Assembly: GCA_009733575.1 (NCBI GenBank)
Contig: ML769482.1
Location: 62,001 to 126,000, forward strand
From: Gymnopus androsaceus JB14
Lineage: Eukaryota; Basidiomycota; Agaricomycetes; Agaricales; Omphalotaceae
DNA length: 64,000 bases
Direction of reading: 5' to 3'
This document shows positions 1-11,155 of the stretch, in pieces. The notes under the pieces were generated by a model. The model was not told where the DNA came from and made no database searches. It saw only the letters and a program-made list of their open reading frames with translations. A program made the translations under genes and the position numbers. The stretch's first letter is position 1; each line of letters opens with the position of its first letter.

Positions 1-370
1 GTTGACAACATGAATATCGAACCTGTTGTTCCTTCGCGGAAATTCAAAGTGGAAGCCAAAGAGATATCGTCGTTGGTAGGCCTTTTTCAAACATACTCGC
101 TACAGCGTGCGTTTCTTTACATCCTTCATTTCCTGTGCGTTTACTGATCGTACTCTAGACCATGCTCTTCCCCAAACGCCCAAAGTGAACGGCATTGTCA
201 AAATCAACGGAGTGCATGCTGTACCTTCCCCTACACCATCAAAATCCCTCAAGTCCACCACTAAGCCAGTGAGTGTGGACGTCGTGTCTCCCCCTTCACC
301 TGAGCCTACGCCGTCACCTATGGTAAATGGAATCGGGAAAAAAAGAAAGAAAGCGTCGGATTTCTATTAG
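1..370 (+). CDS. 3' end of an unidentified gene (partial)
   Basis: The window opens inside what looks like the last part of a plus-strand gene. The first 75 bases read openly (VPSRKFKVEAKEISSL) up to a good donor, GTAGGC at 76. A plausible acceptor, TCTAG, ends at 158. After it an open frame rich in Pro, Ser, Lys and Val runs to a TAG at 368-370, ending GKKRKKASDFY, a basic tail that could act as a nuclear signal. The two parts are not in the same phase across this intron, so either the splice sites are wrong or there is a frame break like those elsewhere in the window. I do not recognise the protein. The low-complexity tail alone does not prove coding. Confidence 0.3.
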
Positions 371-664
371 TGAATTCTGTATGCAGACAATTCGTTACTT
401 GCATTGTTGTCGTATAGCTATTATTCGCATTCTGCTTCATCTGAACCCCCTGTCATTGTTGGTGTTTACCAGCGGCTGCGAGTTGGTTCCACGGAATCAA
501 TCGGAAGTAAATTCTGATATTTTATTTAAAGCTACATACGGGTAGGTAATGTGAAGATAGTAGTAAAAGATATGCTGAATACAGGAGTTATGCTCCAATA
601 AGCAAGAAGAATTAAATGCGTAATTAGTACAGATTCCATCCTTTCAATATTCCAGGTCCATGGC

Positions 665-2418
665 TTAACCATTAAGCAACTCCTCCTCCTCTTGCGTTTT
701 GGCTCCAATATCAACAATCATGAGCTCAGGAACATGCGCTCTAACATAGCTCATCTGGTGGTCGTTGAATTCAGTCACCATGCCTTTCGACATGTACGTC
801 TTGCGAACCGGGACCCCGCACATCTTTCGCGCGCCCACAAACTCGGTGAAGATGTTGGGCATGATGTTCTGCACTTCGAGGATGTTGAGGCGGGGACAGA
901 CAACACGAGGAAGTCTATTTTCGTCTGCTAGAACCTCCGGTAGCGGCGCCGTCGCGTCGTCAAAGACAAAGTTCTCGAATATTTGAAACTTTATACGGAC
1001 GTCGTGGCCCAAGGCGGGGTGGAGCTTCATGGTATCGGGGTCGAATATGAAAGCCTGGAGAATGTCATACTCGAGTGCTGCCATACGAGCGTACGTGAGG
1101 AGTGGCATCGAGTCCAGCCACTTGATCATTACGGGGAGCATAGGTGGTGGGCAGTTGGTGGTGTAGAGCGTGAGGAGCTTGATTTCAGGGAATCGACCAG
1201 TCATGAAAGAGTAAAAGGGATCGTAATTATCGCCTTTAAAGTTCATGATGGTCAAATCTCTGACATGAGGGGCAGTAAAGTGCGAGACGATACTCGTGGT
1301 GAACTGGGCTGCAAAGTTGGCTAGAACGAGGGTGTGGAGCTGAGGGAGATTGATAGGCACGGAGCTAGAGAATCTGCCACTGGGACCAGCACCATCCAGG
1401 GAAAGCTTGGTCAACCTCGGGGAGCTGTCAAGTATTTCTCGGAAGCGCGACAGAGGAGGACAGAGGTGGAGGGGGATCCTTCGAATGTCCAGTGTGCTGA
1501 GATTCGCAAGTGAAGGAGTATTGGTCCAATCGATGTGGACCCCATTCATAGTAAAAGATTTCAAGGTCGGGACGAGCGTTCCTCCAAAGAGCGGATAAAG
1601 GGTGACCTGGTGATTCCGAGGCATGAATACGGTGCCGGTGGGGTTGAAATTGTGGCCAGGCCATGGTATACGGGTCTCCAGTTCGATGAATCTCGAAACG
1701 CTCCATTGTCAGAGGGGGACTGCCGTCCTTTCCATAGTCGTTGAGCCATTTGAGAACAGAGAGAATGGGATCCCAATTGTGAAGAAGAATGATGAGCATT
1801 CGGATATGATGGAGATGAGGAGTGAGGGCTTTGAGAAGAGCACAAATCTCCTCGTCTGTGTATGCGCGTTCTGGCATGTCGTTGATTCGAAGATCGAGAG
1901 GCGAAACGCCGGAACGATCAACAAAGGCCAACGAGCGCTCAAACGGAGGCTCATCGCGGAACCAGATGGCGTTCCAAAGAGTGGAATCTGAAACGGCAGC
2001 ATGTCGGAGGTGCTTGGAGACCCAGGTGAGCTGCAACCGCCAACGAATTCCGATCTGAGGCGAGGGTGCGGACCAAACAACAAAACGCAAGATATTGGAG
2101 AGGATTTCGATGGGGAGGTCGTTGAGGCGGAAAGTACGCCAGTACTTTAGTTGGTAGGCGACGTAAGCTTTTACAACTTCTGCGCGATGCTCCGGGCCGT
2201 CCTCTATGCGGGACTCTAGACGACGATACTGGGCGAAGATGCATGGCAGATTCACGCCTGAGCGCGTCAATCTCACGTGCATTGAGGGGATGAGGGATCC
2301 AAGGATCTCGCGAGATCATTGCATGCACGTACTCTTCAAGAGAAACGTGCCGGTAGCCGGGTGGTGGCGGAGGTTGAGCTAGTCGTCCACGACCTCCACC
2401 CACGAGTTGTTGAGCCAT
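665..2418 (-). CDS. F-box protein with two frame breaks
   Basis: This is an F-box/leucine-rich-like protein of the large basidiomycete family, presumably an SCF ubiquitin-ligase adaptor (family inference). It starts at an ATG at 2418, directly after a probable 5'UTR intron (donor GTGAGT at 2473, acceptor AG at 2420-2419). The N-terminal part has an RREIDALRRES-like coiled region. The F-box core follows (LNDLPIEILSNILRFVVW), then a divergent LRR-like half ending at 665. The protein is spread over three frames. It shifts once near 2200-2280 and again near 1685-1705, each time as if one extra base were present. No GT-AG intron of usable length fits either place. Either this is a pseudogene or the sequence carries insertion errors; the clean continuation after each shift favours errors. 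Confidence 0.75.
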
Positions 2419-2473
2419 CTATGAACTACTACTGATTAGCGATCGATGCAAAGGTAAAGAAAACTCTACTCAC
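2419..2473 (-). other. probable 5'UTR intron of the F-box gene
   Basis: On the minus strand GTGAGT begins at 2473 and a TTCATAG acceptor ends at 2419, immediately before the ATG at 2418. A CTAAT branch-point-like sequence lies inside. The length, about 55 nt, matches other introns in the window. Confidence 0.5.
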
Positions 2474-3611
2474 AGTATTTGACGCGTACAAGATGCGGAA
2501 ACTGAAGAAATCGGACGGGGATTTCTTTCAGCTTAAATACAACGCAGGGGGCGTGCTTGATCAAAGCAGGAGGTCGTGGTTTAAGAGCAGAAGGCGTTTT
2601 TTAAGGGATTATCAGTAGAAGGGAGGCCAAAGCGGTGATGCGTTGATCCTGTGGCTGTGCGTCTTTGAGGTGTACGCTGTATCGTAGTTGGATGTCGCGC
2701 GATCGATGATAAAAAGAAGAAAAGCCTGGTTGGCCTTTTAAACACACCAATCCCTTTCACGGCAATAGATTCGGAGGCGAGCAATGCAAGATTGGCCCGG
2801 AGCTAGATGTAAAATGAGGCAATATGCGTTAGAGTGCCAGTCGGCCACTTCCCTCCATCCATGATGGTAGTACGGTCCGACCCTCAAAGCCTTGACGGCA
2901 GTTCCCGAGTTTGCGTCCACGATTTCCCTTCTATACGGCCAACCGCCATATCGTCGCTCGTATAGTCGAGACAAAGCAAGAGACTCAACTGTCATCAAAA
3001 TGCCTTTATTTGGTTATTTCTCCGCGGAAGCAAAAATTAATCTATATAAAGACTGGTTCCAGCCAATTCGCAGAACGTCATCGTGCTTTATCCATTCATC
3101 TTGAACACAGACTCAAGCTCCTTCCAGTGAATTCCCTAGTACGCTTCCACGGTTCAATCACATTTCTAGTCGAACCCAGCATCTTGGCTGTCCTGGACCT
3201 GCAATAATCACGGATTGAAAAGAGTCGACGCTCACTCCACGTGGAATGTGAGCCTCGTGTTGAAGGCAAATAGCGAAGGCGCAGGCCTTTGAGTAATTCG
3301 CGGTACCTAGATTAAGGGTACAGTAAATAGTTAAAAGCCACCAACACGGAGATTTCCAGCTGCTCTTTGTTTCATTGTACTACACTACCTTGTACTGGAC
3401 CTTGGTAGCAGGGTCACCACGTCGAAACGTCGCATCATACAGGTTTTTTTTTTCAACGCCAAACACTTCGTGTATTTGTGTATGTACGTTGGTCTTTACT
3501 AGATACTACTACGTACTATACTACACTACAAAGATACACAAGGAGACTACCTTATAACTGCACGAAAGATAGCATAAACATACAACAGATAAGTCACAGA
3601 GAGAAAACAAT
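2474..3611. other. intergenic, no gene recognised
   Basis: About 1.1 kb between the F-box gene and the 3' end of the PB1-domain gene. Only short open frames occur, without recognisable motifs or convincing splice structure. The part nearest 3611 should hold the 3'UTR of the PB1 gene. Confidence 0.4.
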
Positions 3612-5961
3612 CTACTGCCTCGAACCAGACGCGACAGGCCCAGCAGCAGGAGATTTGGTACGAATTACAAGCTCCTCCAGCAAACTAGTGACAATATCAT
3701 CTTCCTTGTCTCTAGTCACAACCCCATCTTCAGGGATGCTCGCTCTGATCTTGGAAGGAAGATCAGGATGAGCAGTCTCACTGAAGCCCATATCAGCGAG
3801 CTTTCTGTTAATACGATTCACAGCGCGGGTAGCGGGATCTTCTGAGTCAGTGTGGCGACGGCCGCCATGGCCATGATGACCGTGACCGTAGCCACGACCA
3901 TGAACATGACCTGGAAGTGTGTGCGAACGACGAGGACCAGCACCAGAACCGGCACCAGGCGACGGTACTCCAATCATTTCGAATTGAGGGAATGAACCGC
4001 GAGCGTTGCTCACAATGTGAGCAGGACCGGCGCGCATCGACCGGGCCTGTTGAGGCGCAGGGTTTGTATTTGTACTCGGTGGATCGGCAGGAGCAGGTGC
4101 GGCTGGGTGCGGCCGCTGAAGCTTCATTGGTGAGAGCCTGCGCGCGCTCAAGAGACCTAAACAAAAACAAGATTTCAGTCAGTAGGTGACTTGGAGAGAG
4201 AAGAAAATCAAATACTAACATATCACCCATCAGTTCAAGCATCCTGCGAGTCTTTTCCTTGCGGCGCTCCTCGCGATTTTGCCGGTAACGCTCCTTCTCA
4301 GCTTTATACAAAAGCTTGGCTGCCTCTACTTGGTTTCGAAGTTCAGTTGAAGATTGCCTCTGTTGACGTTCCGAGTCCATAGTAGGGGGATCCACCCAAG
4401 AGCGTCTGCGGTCAAAGGATTGTCGACGGCCTCCATGGCCTCCGTGAGGACCGGCAGGCGGAGGAGGGGGAGGACCAGCAGCGAAGTGGTGGTGGGGAGG
4501 TCCGCCAGCAAAGTTGGGAGGAGGTGGTGGTGGTGGGAATGGATACCCACCTGGACGGCCGAAAGAAGGAGGCATACCATATCCGCCAAATGAAGGACCC
4601 CCGAAGAAATTCCTAGGCCCCCATTGTCCTCGCCACGGACCACCGCGTCCCCAAGGACCATGTGTATCGCCGGGTGCAGGATTAGAGCTTTGAGAAGGAG
4701 GAGAAGGTGCACCAGTAGTAGCAGTAGGTATAGTGCCTACGGACTGACTAATGGTGCGAAAAAGCAGACCAAGTGCGTCGGAGACTCTCCTACCTGCCTC
4801 CTGGTCAGCACGACGCAACTCCTCAGTAACAGACCTGGCAATGTCTGCAGCTTGAGACATTGCGTCTCGCTGCGTAGTCCAGTACGTCCCGGCTGCGGCA
4901 TTCCGCAGAATGTTACGGAACCCTTCAGAGAGTTCAGGATGAGTCGAAACAGCTGTAGCCAGACTGCTAAGCAGGTTGGCGATATCGATGGACAATGATG
5001 CATTGGCGTGTTCGAGAGAAGCAGAGTCTAAAGCAGGAAGAGGAGGATCCTCGGGCTCGTTCTCGGACTGGAGGACAGGGATAGTGCTGGGAGGAATAGA
5101 TTCGGCTGTAGGGGCTACAGAAATTGGTCTCGAGGGGGGGACAGCGGCTGTAAGGGCTACAGAAGTTGGTCTCGAAGGGGGGACAGAGCGATTGGGAGGG
5201 GTAAAGGATGGTGGGACTTCCTGGACATGAGCCTTTGGAGTGGCCTCTGTACCGAAAGGAGAGACAGAGCTACGACGAGAACTGCGACTGCGGTTGTCGG
5301 TGGTCTTGTTGACGTCATAAACATGGATATCAGGTTTTTCAAAGATCTTTTCCTCGACAAGAGAAGCTGTAGAAGAAGCATCCATTTCTCTGGCCTTTCC
5401 TTTACCCTTGTCCACACGAGGAGGAAGGACAGTAGAAGCGTGACTGTCGCTGTCGCTGACAGAAGTGGTCTCGTCGTGCTGGTTGTTGGAAATAGTACTG
5501 GCACCGCTTTCAATCTCTTCAACAAAGGCATGCAGTGAGCTTCCCTCTCGGTCACCGTTAGCTGAGAACAGACCTCCGATGCCAGATGGGAAATGCTGCC
5601 AGTCCTCATCGATATTGAAAGGAAGACCCTCGCTCAAACTTCCACCAAAAGTATTGCGGAAATTGGCAGCGGGAGGAGTGGGCGGAGAAGACCTGTGGCC
5701 TCTGGGGGCCCTCAAATCCTCGACAGTGAATTTGACGAGCTCACCAGGTTGATAAGCATTCAAGAAGTAGTCTCTCAGCTCTTCGTCCGAGCTGAGTGTA
5801 ATCCAATCATCTTCAGCGTCCAAATACGCGACGGCCAGTTTATCCGATGGAAGTGAAAATAAAGTGCTGATTCGTTCAGAGAGAAGAGCCCAGCTGGGCT
5901 GATCAGCGAAAGACAAGCGACGAGTAGAGCCGCCTGTGAGTGTGAGTTTGAATGTGGTCAT
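3612..5961 (-). CDS. PB1-domain protein with C-terminal UBA-like region
   Basis: Two exons (5961-4227 and 4156-3612) join at a 70-nt intron (donor GTGATA, acceptor TTTAG) to give 759 residues. The first ATG in good context is at 5961; the frame is open 23 codons further upstream. Residues 1 to about 85 form a PB1 domain (MTTFKLTLTGGSTRRLSF, then the acidic DAEDDWITLSSDEELRDYF, the OPCA-type cluster). The middle is disordered: Ser/Pro/Glu-rich, then Gly/Pro-rich around residues 440-540, then a basic coiled segment. The C-terminus (NRKLADMGFSETAHPDLPSK) resembles a UBA domain. PB1 plus UBA recalls the p62/NBR1 class of autophagy adaptors, but I see no ZZ finger or NBR1 central domain, so a receptor role is only a possibility. 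The His/Gly-rich HGRGYGHGHHGHGG tract just before the UBA-like part is unusual. Confidence 0.8.
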
Positions 5962-7313
5962 GATGATGATAGGACAAAGGAAGGAGCGGGCCCTTATATC
6001 AAGTCCGCCTCCGCAGCGGCACTGCCACATACGGAGCCGACGAGATCAATTATTTCCTTTTTGTCGACAACTCCTCTCAGCCGCGTATACGCGTCACTAA
6101 ACCAACAATCTCCGCAGTCTCGAGCCTCATGGAACGGGTAAGAATGTTCCTCGCTGAACGATGACTAGAGGTTGCGCAGTGGATGGTCCGATAATCTTTC
6201 GGAAACGAGAATGATCAGATTGGGGTTGTGGTGAGCTGTGGTTATAATTTTCCTTCAAGTTTCAGACTAATTATTGCTGTTTACCCCTGCGCAGTGCAAT
6301 CATGGGTCTATCCTAATCCAGGCTGGCGCAGTTGGTTCACTGATCTCGCAGTCTCATTCTCAGGGTAGCCGTCCATCCATTCATTCCTAAAATCGCTCCC
6401 TTCAAGAGTGCTTATAATGAGTGCCTTTCTGTGCCTTTCGATGTCGCCTCTCTGCTAATCCTCAATCGTTACAACAAAACGGAAGGCTATCGTTCATTCT
6501 GTTAAATCCCTTGCTGATATATCGCAATCTCCTCTCAAGATATCACTAATAATCATTGCTCAGGCACTCTCACCAAGCACGAGCAGCTTGTCACCGCTGC
6601 CGAAGCCTACGCTGTCGATGAAGTTGTCGTGCAAGTTTGTCAACGGACGTCTGTCGCCTGCGTTGGTCAAGATTATAGCTATCGCTGTTATAGGCCGTAA
6701 TGCCTTGCAGGCTACGAGGAACGAGGACAACGCGTCGCCACGGACATTGCTCCGCTCAATATTCTAACTCCCTTTACAAGAGAGATGTATCGTGTGCAAA
6801 AGCTTACTTCAAGTTTACCTTCCAGTCGCTCGGTTTCCAGTCCACTCGTAGACCGGGTGTTTCCGAGGGTTTGTACATGAATTTTAACGAAGCCAATTTA
6901 GCGATTTTTTATGTCAAGGTTTCGCCGACCCAAATCGGTTGTGGCATCACGGCCAACGGTCGAATTCCCCCTTATTCTGGATGTCCTGAACTTTACTGCT
7001 CTAAATATTCTCGTCTACATACACAAAACTGTGTCGACCTTCCTCTTTCTTCACTTTTGGGCTGAAGTTAGTTATCGTGCTTGTAATTCAAGGAATTTTG
7101 ACTTGGCTGGCGATTCCGACTCGTCTGACGACGATGAGGATTTCTAATTGCAGGAGCATTTTATGCCCCTTTTTGTTTCGTTATCTTTTGAATTTATTTA
7201 TTTTCCCATTACATACCTAAGTTGAAGACTTGAAAATATCGTGAGTGCTAAACCGGCGCGCGGTCGTGAGAAAGCCCTTCCTTATCCTTTGACACCCATT
7301 ATAATTATAAACT
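5962..7313. other. unresolved 1.35-kb stretch with coding-like segment 6566-7147
   Basis: This lies between the PB1 gene (its promoter at the left end) and an F-box gene. On the plus strand a coding-like passage follows a good acceptor (TTGCTCAG before 6566) and reads TLTKHEQLVTAAEAYAVDEV. Another open frame ends at 7147 with an acidic tail, GDSDSSDDDEDF. I could not build one continuous reading frame through these pieces with acceptable introns, and I do not recognise the product. It may be a decayed gene, a gene with sequence errors, or chance. Confidence 0.25.
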
Positions 7314-8885
7314 ATGTCTCTCTGCTCAAACTGTAGTAAACCTCTCTTCAAGACTCGAATACCTGGAAATCCTTCCCCAATACTCGAAAAACTACGATGG
7401 GAATCCGGTCCTGCGTCGATTCCGAACCTCGAGGAAGTGCTCCCAACTCTACAAAGCGTACAGCGGGAGCTCGAGGACTGCGAAATGCAGATTAAAGCCC
7501 TCGAATCTCGTAGACAGAGCCTTCGAGGGTACATGGACCAGCTCCAGTCTCTGATTTCGCCTTGCCGAAAGGTCCCCGACGAGATTTTGCAGCGCATCTT
7601 TGATGATTGCTGCGACATGAATCACTTTGGACCTAAAAAAGCTCAGAGTGCTATCACAGATCTGCCTGCGTTGGCTCTTAGTAGTGTTTGTTTGCGGTGG
7701 CGAAGGAACGGACTATCTACGCCGCGTATATGGTCAAGGATATCGCTGGCGTGCCAGCGGATGGATGATGGGGAAGAGGGCTTGAAAAGAGTTCTCTCCA
7801 CTCTAGAATTCTTTCTCAATCGAGCATTACAGTATCCATTGACGATCACCATCGACTCGGTTGAGGAATTTGACGATCAACATCCCGGTTTGACTCTTCT
7901 ATTCAACCATATCCATCGATGTTGCAGGTTTAGCTATCGACCTGAAAACCACAGCTTTCACAAATTGACTTTGGCTCCTGCTCAAACTCTTGGATCACAA
8001 TTCCCTCTCCTGGAAGAGCTAGACATGACGGGTATGGAAGAAGAGGATCTCAACCTCTTCGCTCATACAGCACCAAAGCTGAAAAAACTGAGCGCCAGTG
8101 TCTTCAGTGGTGACTTCCAAGTTCCCTTATTCACACGGCTTTGGCATTTAGAAATCTGCTACCCCTTTGAAATCCGATCTCTAATAGACAGCAATCACCA
8201 TCTAGTGTCATTGAAAATTGGGGAATCAGTTGATGCTGAACCTCCTTCCCCTGCACTTTGCCGCACCATTGATACGCTGACACTTTGGCATGAACCTGAG
8301 ACGTGGAATTATTCGGTCTTGTCATTTTTTACATTCCCTTCTTTGAAAGTCATCCATCTTGAACGGGAGTACCTTCAGGCTGAAGAGGCCCGTATACACC
8401 GCAGTGATTGGCACTACTTCGATACATTCATGGCCTTCCTGTCGCGATCTTCCTGCTCATTAACGACTTTGTCCATCGAAAGTTTGGCACTCGCTGACTC
8501 GAAACTTATCGATCTTCTCGCCCATATTCCATCATTGCTCAACCTGAGCATTAATGACAACTACGTCCTCCCAATATGCAGCCCTATAACAAGCCGAGTC
8601 ATTGAGAGCCTTTGCGCCACCTCCCATCCTCCCATCGTTCCAAGACTGCATTCTCTAAAGATGGATGTTGGTGCAAGCGACTTCAAAGATAAGTCAGTTG
8701 TGGATATGGTTCAGTCTCGGTGGATTCCTGGCAGGCGCACTAGTGAGCAGGTGGAGTGTCTACGGGAGTTCACTATAAAGTTTCGAAATCGGAAAGAGAT
8801 ACAGGGTGTGTATCAGTCTTTGGAAGATATGGACAGGGATGGACTGAGAGTTGTTGTGCTATGGCGGAATAAGGGTCGGAGTTAG
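7314..8885 (+). CDS. F-box protein, intact, single exon
   Basis: A 523-residue uninterrupted frame starts at the ATG at 7314. The N-terminus holds a CSNC pair (CxxC) and then ILEKLRWESGP. A coiled region follows (about residues 40-85), then a canonical F-box start, CRKVPDEILQRIFDDCCD, with ALSSVCLRWRRNGLSTPRIW. The rest looks like divergent leucine-rich repeats. This is the common agaricomycete F-box family, presumably substrate adaptors of SCF E3 ligases; no substrate can be inferred. It is one of the few F-box genes here without a frame break. A truncated relative sharing the CxxC and ILEKLRWESGP block lies at 32640-32936. Confidence 0.85.
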   Translation: MSLCSNCSKPLFKTRIPGNPSPILEKLRWESGPASIPNLEEVLPTLQSVQRELEDCEMQIKALESRRQSLRGYMDQLQSLISPCRKVPDEILQRIFDDCCDMNHFGPKKAQSAITDLPALALSSVCLRWRRNGLSTPRIWSRISLACQRMDDGEEGLKRVLSTLEFFLNRALQYPLTITIDSVEEFDDQHPGLTLLFNHIHRCCRFSYRPENHSFHKLTLAPAQTLGSQFPLLEELDMTGMEEEDLNLFAHTAPKLKKLSASVFSGDFQVPLFTRLWHLEICYPFEIRSLIDSNHHLVSLKIGESVDAEPPSPALCRTIDTLTLWHEPETWNYSVLSFFTFPSLKVIHLEREYLQAEEARIHRSDWHYFDTFMAFLSRSSCSLTTLSIESLALADSKLIDLLAHIPSLLNLSINDNYVLPICSPITSRVIESLCATSHPPIVPRLHSLKMDVGASDFKDKSVVDMVQSRWIPGRRTSEQVECLREFTIKFRNRKEIQGVYQSLEDMDRDGLRVVVLWRNKGRS

Positions 8886-9390
8886 AGGAATGATTTGTCT
8901 TATTTTTCTAGATGATAATCGGGATAATATGTTGGCAGGATGTGCCTTGAAGATAATAGATATTGCTGGGCACGTATGTACGACCGGGCGTTCATATGGT
9001 AGGGTATGTCTCATTAAGGATTATGATTTCTGCGTGCCAGTTCTACGCTCCAGCCTACCGGAGTATCTCTGAGATTTCTGGTTTAGGTATTCTTCAATCA
9101 GCTTAGCTCTCGGTGGATATCGCGATGAAATAGCCACCACTTACGCGTGAAACTTCGAACTATCGGATGTTTTTACTTTGTTTACAAAAAAACGCTTTGA
9201 CCCTCGTAAGATGATGATTTGTCACGCGTCATCTTCTTTTTTGTTCCATGCCCCCATAACCCTCATTCTATCCGTCCGAATAACCACACTCTTAACCACA
9301 CGCTTACATTCTTAGTTGAATTTCTAATTTTCGTGTCAACGTCGTCGTTTGGCTTTCCCTTAAGTTAGGGTTACACTCACCTCGCCCGTC
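8886..9390. other. intergenic upstream of the Uma2-like gene
   Basis: About 500 bases. It contains the decayed copy of the PIG-L promoter and start region described separately (9191-9292). The part next to 9391 serves as the promoter of the Uma2-like gene. Confidence 0.5.
9191..9292 (+). repeat. decayed copy of the PIG-L gene 5' end
   Basis: This segment matches 11047-11155 closely: AACGCTTTGACC, then CGTAAGATGATGA, CACGCG, TTCTTTT, and CTCATTCTATCCGTCC follow in the same order in both places. In the intact copy the ATG of the PIG-L-type gene falls at 11101; here the equivalent position reads ATC, so the start is lost. The match begins about 55 bases before the PIG-L ATG and ends about 18 codons inside it. 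The rest of the gene is absent here and unrelated sequence leads into the Uma2-like gene. Confidence 0.75.
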
Positions 9391-10618
9391 ATGGCCCCTA
9401 TCATTGGAAACGAATCTTTGGCTTTGCAGAACGGAGTCCAACATGTGTGGGTCATCTCACTAATGATTCATCAAACGAACCTTGGAATGCTTATGATTCT
9501 GAATTACTGTGTATGCTACAGGCTGGAAGAGCTGAAACTTGAAGGATTCTTCCTTGCGAAAAGGTAAGCAAGGAATTTGTCAATAATAATACAAAACTGA
9601 CAATGTCTGTTCTCCTTGACTCGGACTCATGATCACTTCGTTTCTTTGCAACACAGTCCGACTCTCCCCTCGTCCACTTTTCTGTGGATCCACAATGTTA
9701 CTTGGGCAACGTTCGTTGAATTCAAACGCCAGTTTGATTCTGAGCTGGAGATAAGTAAAAGCTTGAGGTGTGTACATGTGTGGTCTTAATCTCAAGTTCA
9801 ACTTGTGACTCCGATTCGATTGAACTTGAATGTGGCTTTATTTATTATAAGCCTACATACTTGATAAACTTAATGGTGTTTCGGTGTTTCTAGGATATCG
9901 TTTCTCAAGGATAAGCTCTTTGTACAATCCATGCCCACTCTGGCACATGAGACAGGGCACCGTCGCTTGTCAAAATACATCGATACTGCCTTAATCCCCC
10001 TAGATCCAGCGCGACAAGGTGGTATCGATGATGTTGGAAGTGCTAGTAAGTGGCTTTTAATACACTGTTAATTTGTGTGTTCATGCATTAACCCGGCCAC
10101 TGTTGCAGGCTTTCTACAGCCTAACCTTGCTTCGATGGAAGGGGATACGGTTTTTGTTGCTGATACACAGCCTCTTTCTCCTCGGCTCGTTATCGAAGTT
10201 GGTGACTCTCAGTCTTATGAGTCTTTGAAACTGAAAGCAGATGGTTGGTTTGAGTATTTTCCGGTGCGTCTCTTGATCTTCAAGTCCCTTTGAATTTGAC
10301 GCGAAATTTAAATTTAGACTGTCCAAGCTGTCATTATCGTCAGATTGTATGACTCACTTGAAGAAGAAGAAGAAGTGAACAAGAAGGAAGTTGTTCATCG
10401 AGCTTTGGGAGCGTGCTCCTGGGGGCAAAACCCTATACAGCAAGATGACTATAACCCCTCACACTCCTGCAACAACGGCTCTAGAGATTCATGTGGTATG
10501 GCTACTACCCCAACCTTTCCCGGAGTGGATTCCCGCTGGACAGAACAGCATAATCATTTCAGCTGTTCAAATGCAGAAGTACTACGATCGTCTCTGCCTT
10601 TACATTGACAATCAGTAG
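9391..10618 (+). CDS. Uma2-like (PD-(D/E)XK fold) protein
   Basis: Seven exons (9391-9446, 9522-9563, 9657-9767, 9894-10045, 10109-10263, 10318-10346, 10387-10618) give 258 residues with all phases consistent. The central motif LVIEVGDSQSYESLKLKADG, followed by WFEYFP and VQAVIIVRL, matches the mushroom proteins I associate with the Uma2/restriction-endonuclease-like fold. There E-V...K is the core of the nuclease motif; the acidic residue usually before LVxEV is Arg here, so activity is doubtful. The sixth intron (10347-10386) is only 40 nt and holds a GAAGAAGAAGAAG run; an indel in that run is the alternative to splicing. After it the frame reads IELWERAPGG and ends YYDRLCLYIDNQ. The function of these eukaryotic proteins is not established as far as I know. 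Confidence 0.7.
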
Positions 10619-11046
10619 TTGTGGTATCATTCGATTTGATTTTTTCTCAGTGCTCTACATGCTACTACTTCTCCTTCCATTCAAATGAACTTCTTTGAGA
10701 TAGATAAATCGTCTGCCTCACAAATGTTTGCTCGTGTAGTGCGTAATGTGTAGAATACCACTTCAGCGAAGAAACCTGTATGATAATAGTGAAGATGTAT
10801 CTAAATCCAGGGCTCCAATCAGTGTCAGACTTCTACCGCAAAAGTCAAAGCCCAAAGCACCTGCGTCCAAAACCAACTGGGCTCAAGGAAATATACATCC
10901 GCCACCAAGAAATCATTGCAGGCAAAGAAAGTCACCGTTTCTAGCCTGCAGTGTAAATTCTTGGCTTGGTTCAAAGGCTTGAATGGGATAACTGATTGCG
11001 AATTAGCTACATAGAATATTCATATCGTCCATGTACCATAATAAGG
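10619..11046. other. intergenic, nothing recognised
   Basis: About 430 bases between the Uma2-like gene and the PIG-L-type gene. It should hold the 3'UTR of the former and distal promoter of the latter. I see no gene or structured repeat in it. Confidence 0.4.
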
Positions 11047-11155
11047 AACGCTTTGACCCCACCACGTGTAATACCGTAAGATGATGACTTGCCACGCGCC
11101 ATGTTCTTTTCTGCCTTCCATGTCCTCATTCTATCCGTCCTAATAGCCGCACTCT
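11047..11155 (+). repeat. PIG-L promoter/start segment, partner of 9191-9292
   Basis: This is the functional counterpart of the decayed copy. It covers about 55 bases before the ATG at 11101 and the first 18 or so codons. Compared with 9191-9292 it has an extra CCACCACGTGTAATA stretch containing a CACGTG E-box. Confidence 0.7.

Noticed and set aside
2581..3207. Small proteins between the first F-box gene and the PB1 gene
   Set aside because: Short frames on both strands overlapping each other without recognisable motifs.
10345..10608. The Uma2-like protein continuing in the first frame after the GAA run
   Set aside because: That frame gives a Ser/Asn/Gly-rich tail without family features, while the frame after the 40-nt intron gives IELWERAPGG and a hydrophobic, conserved-looking end.
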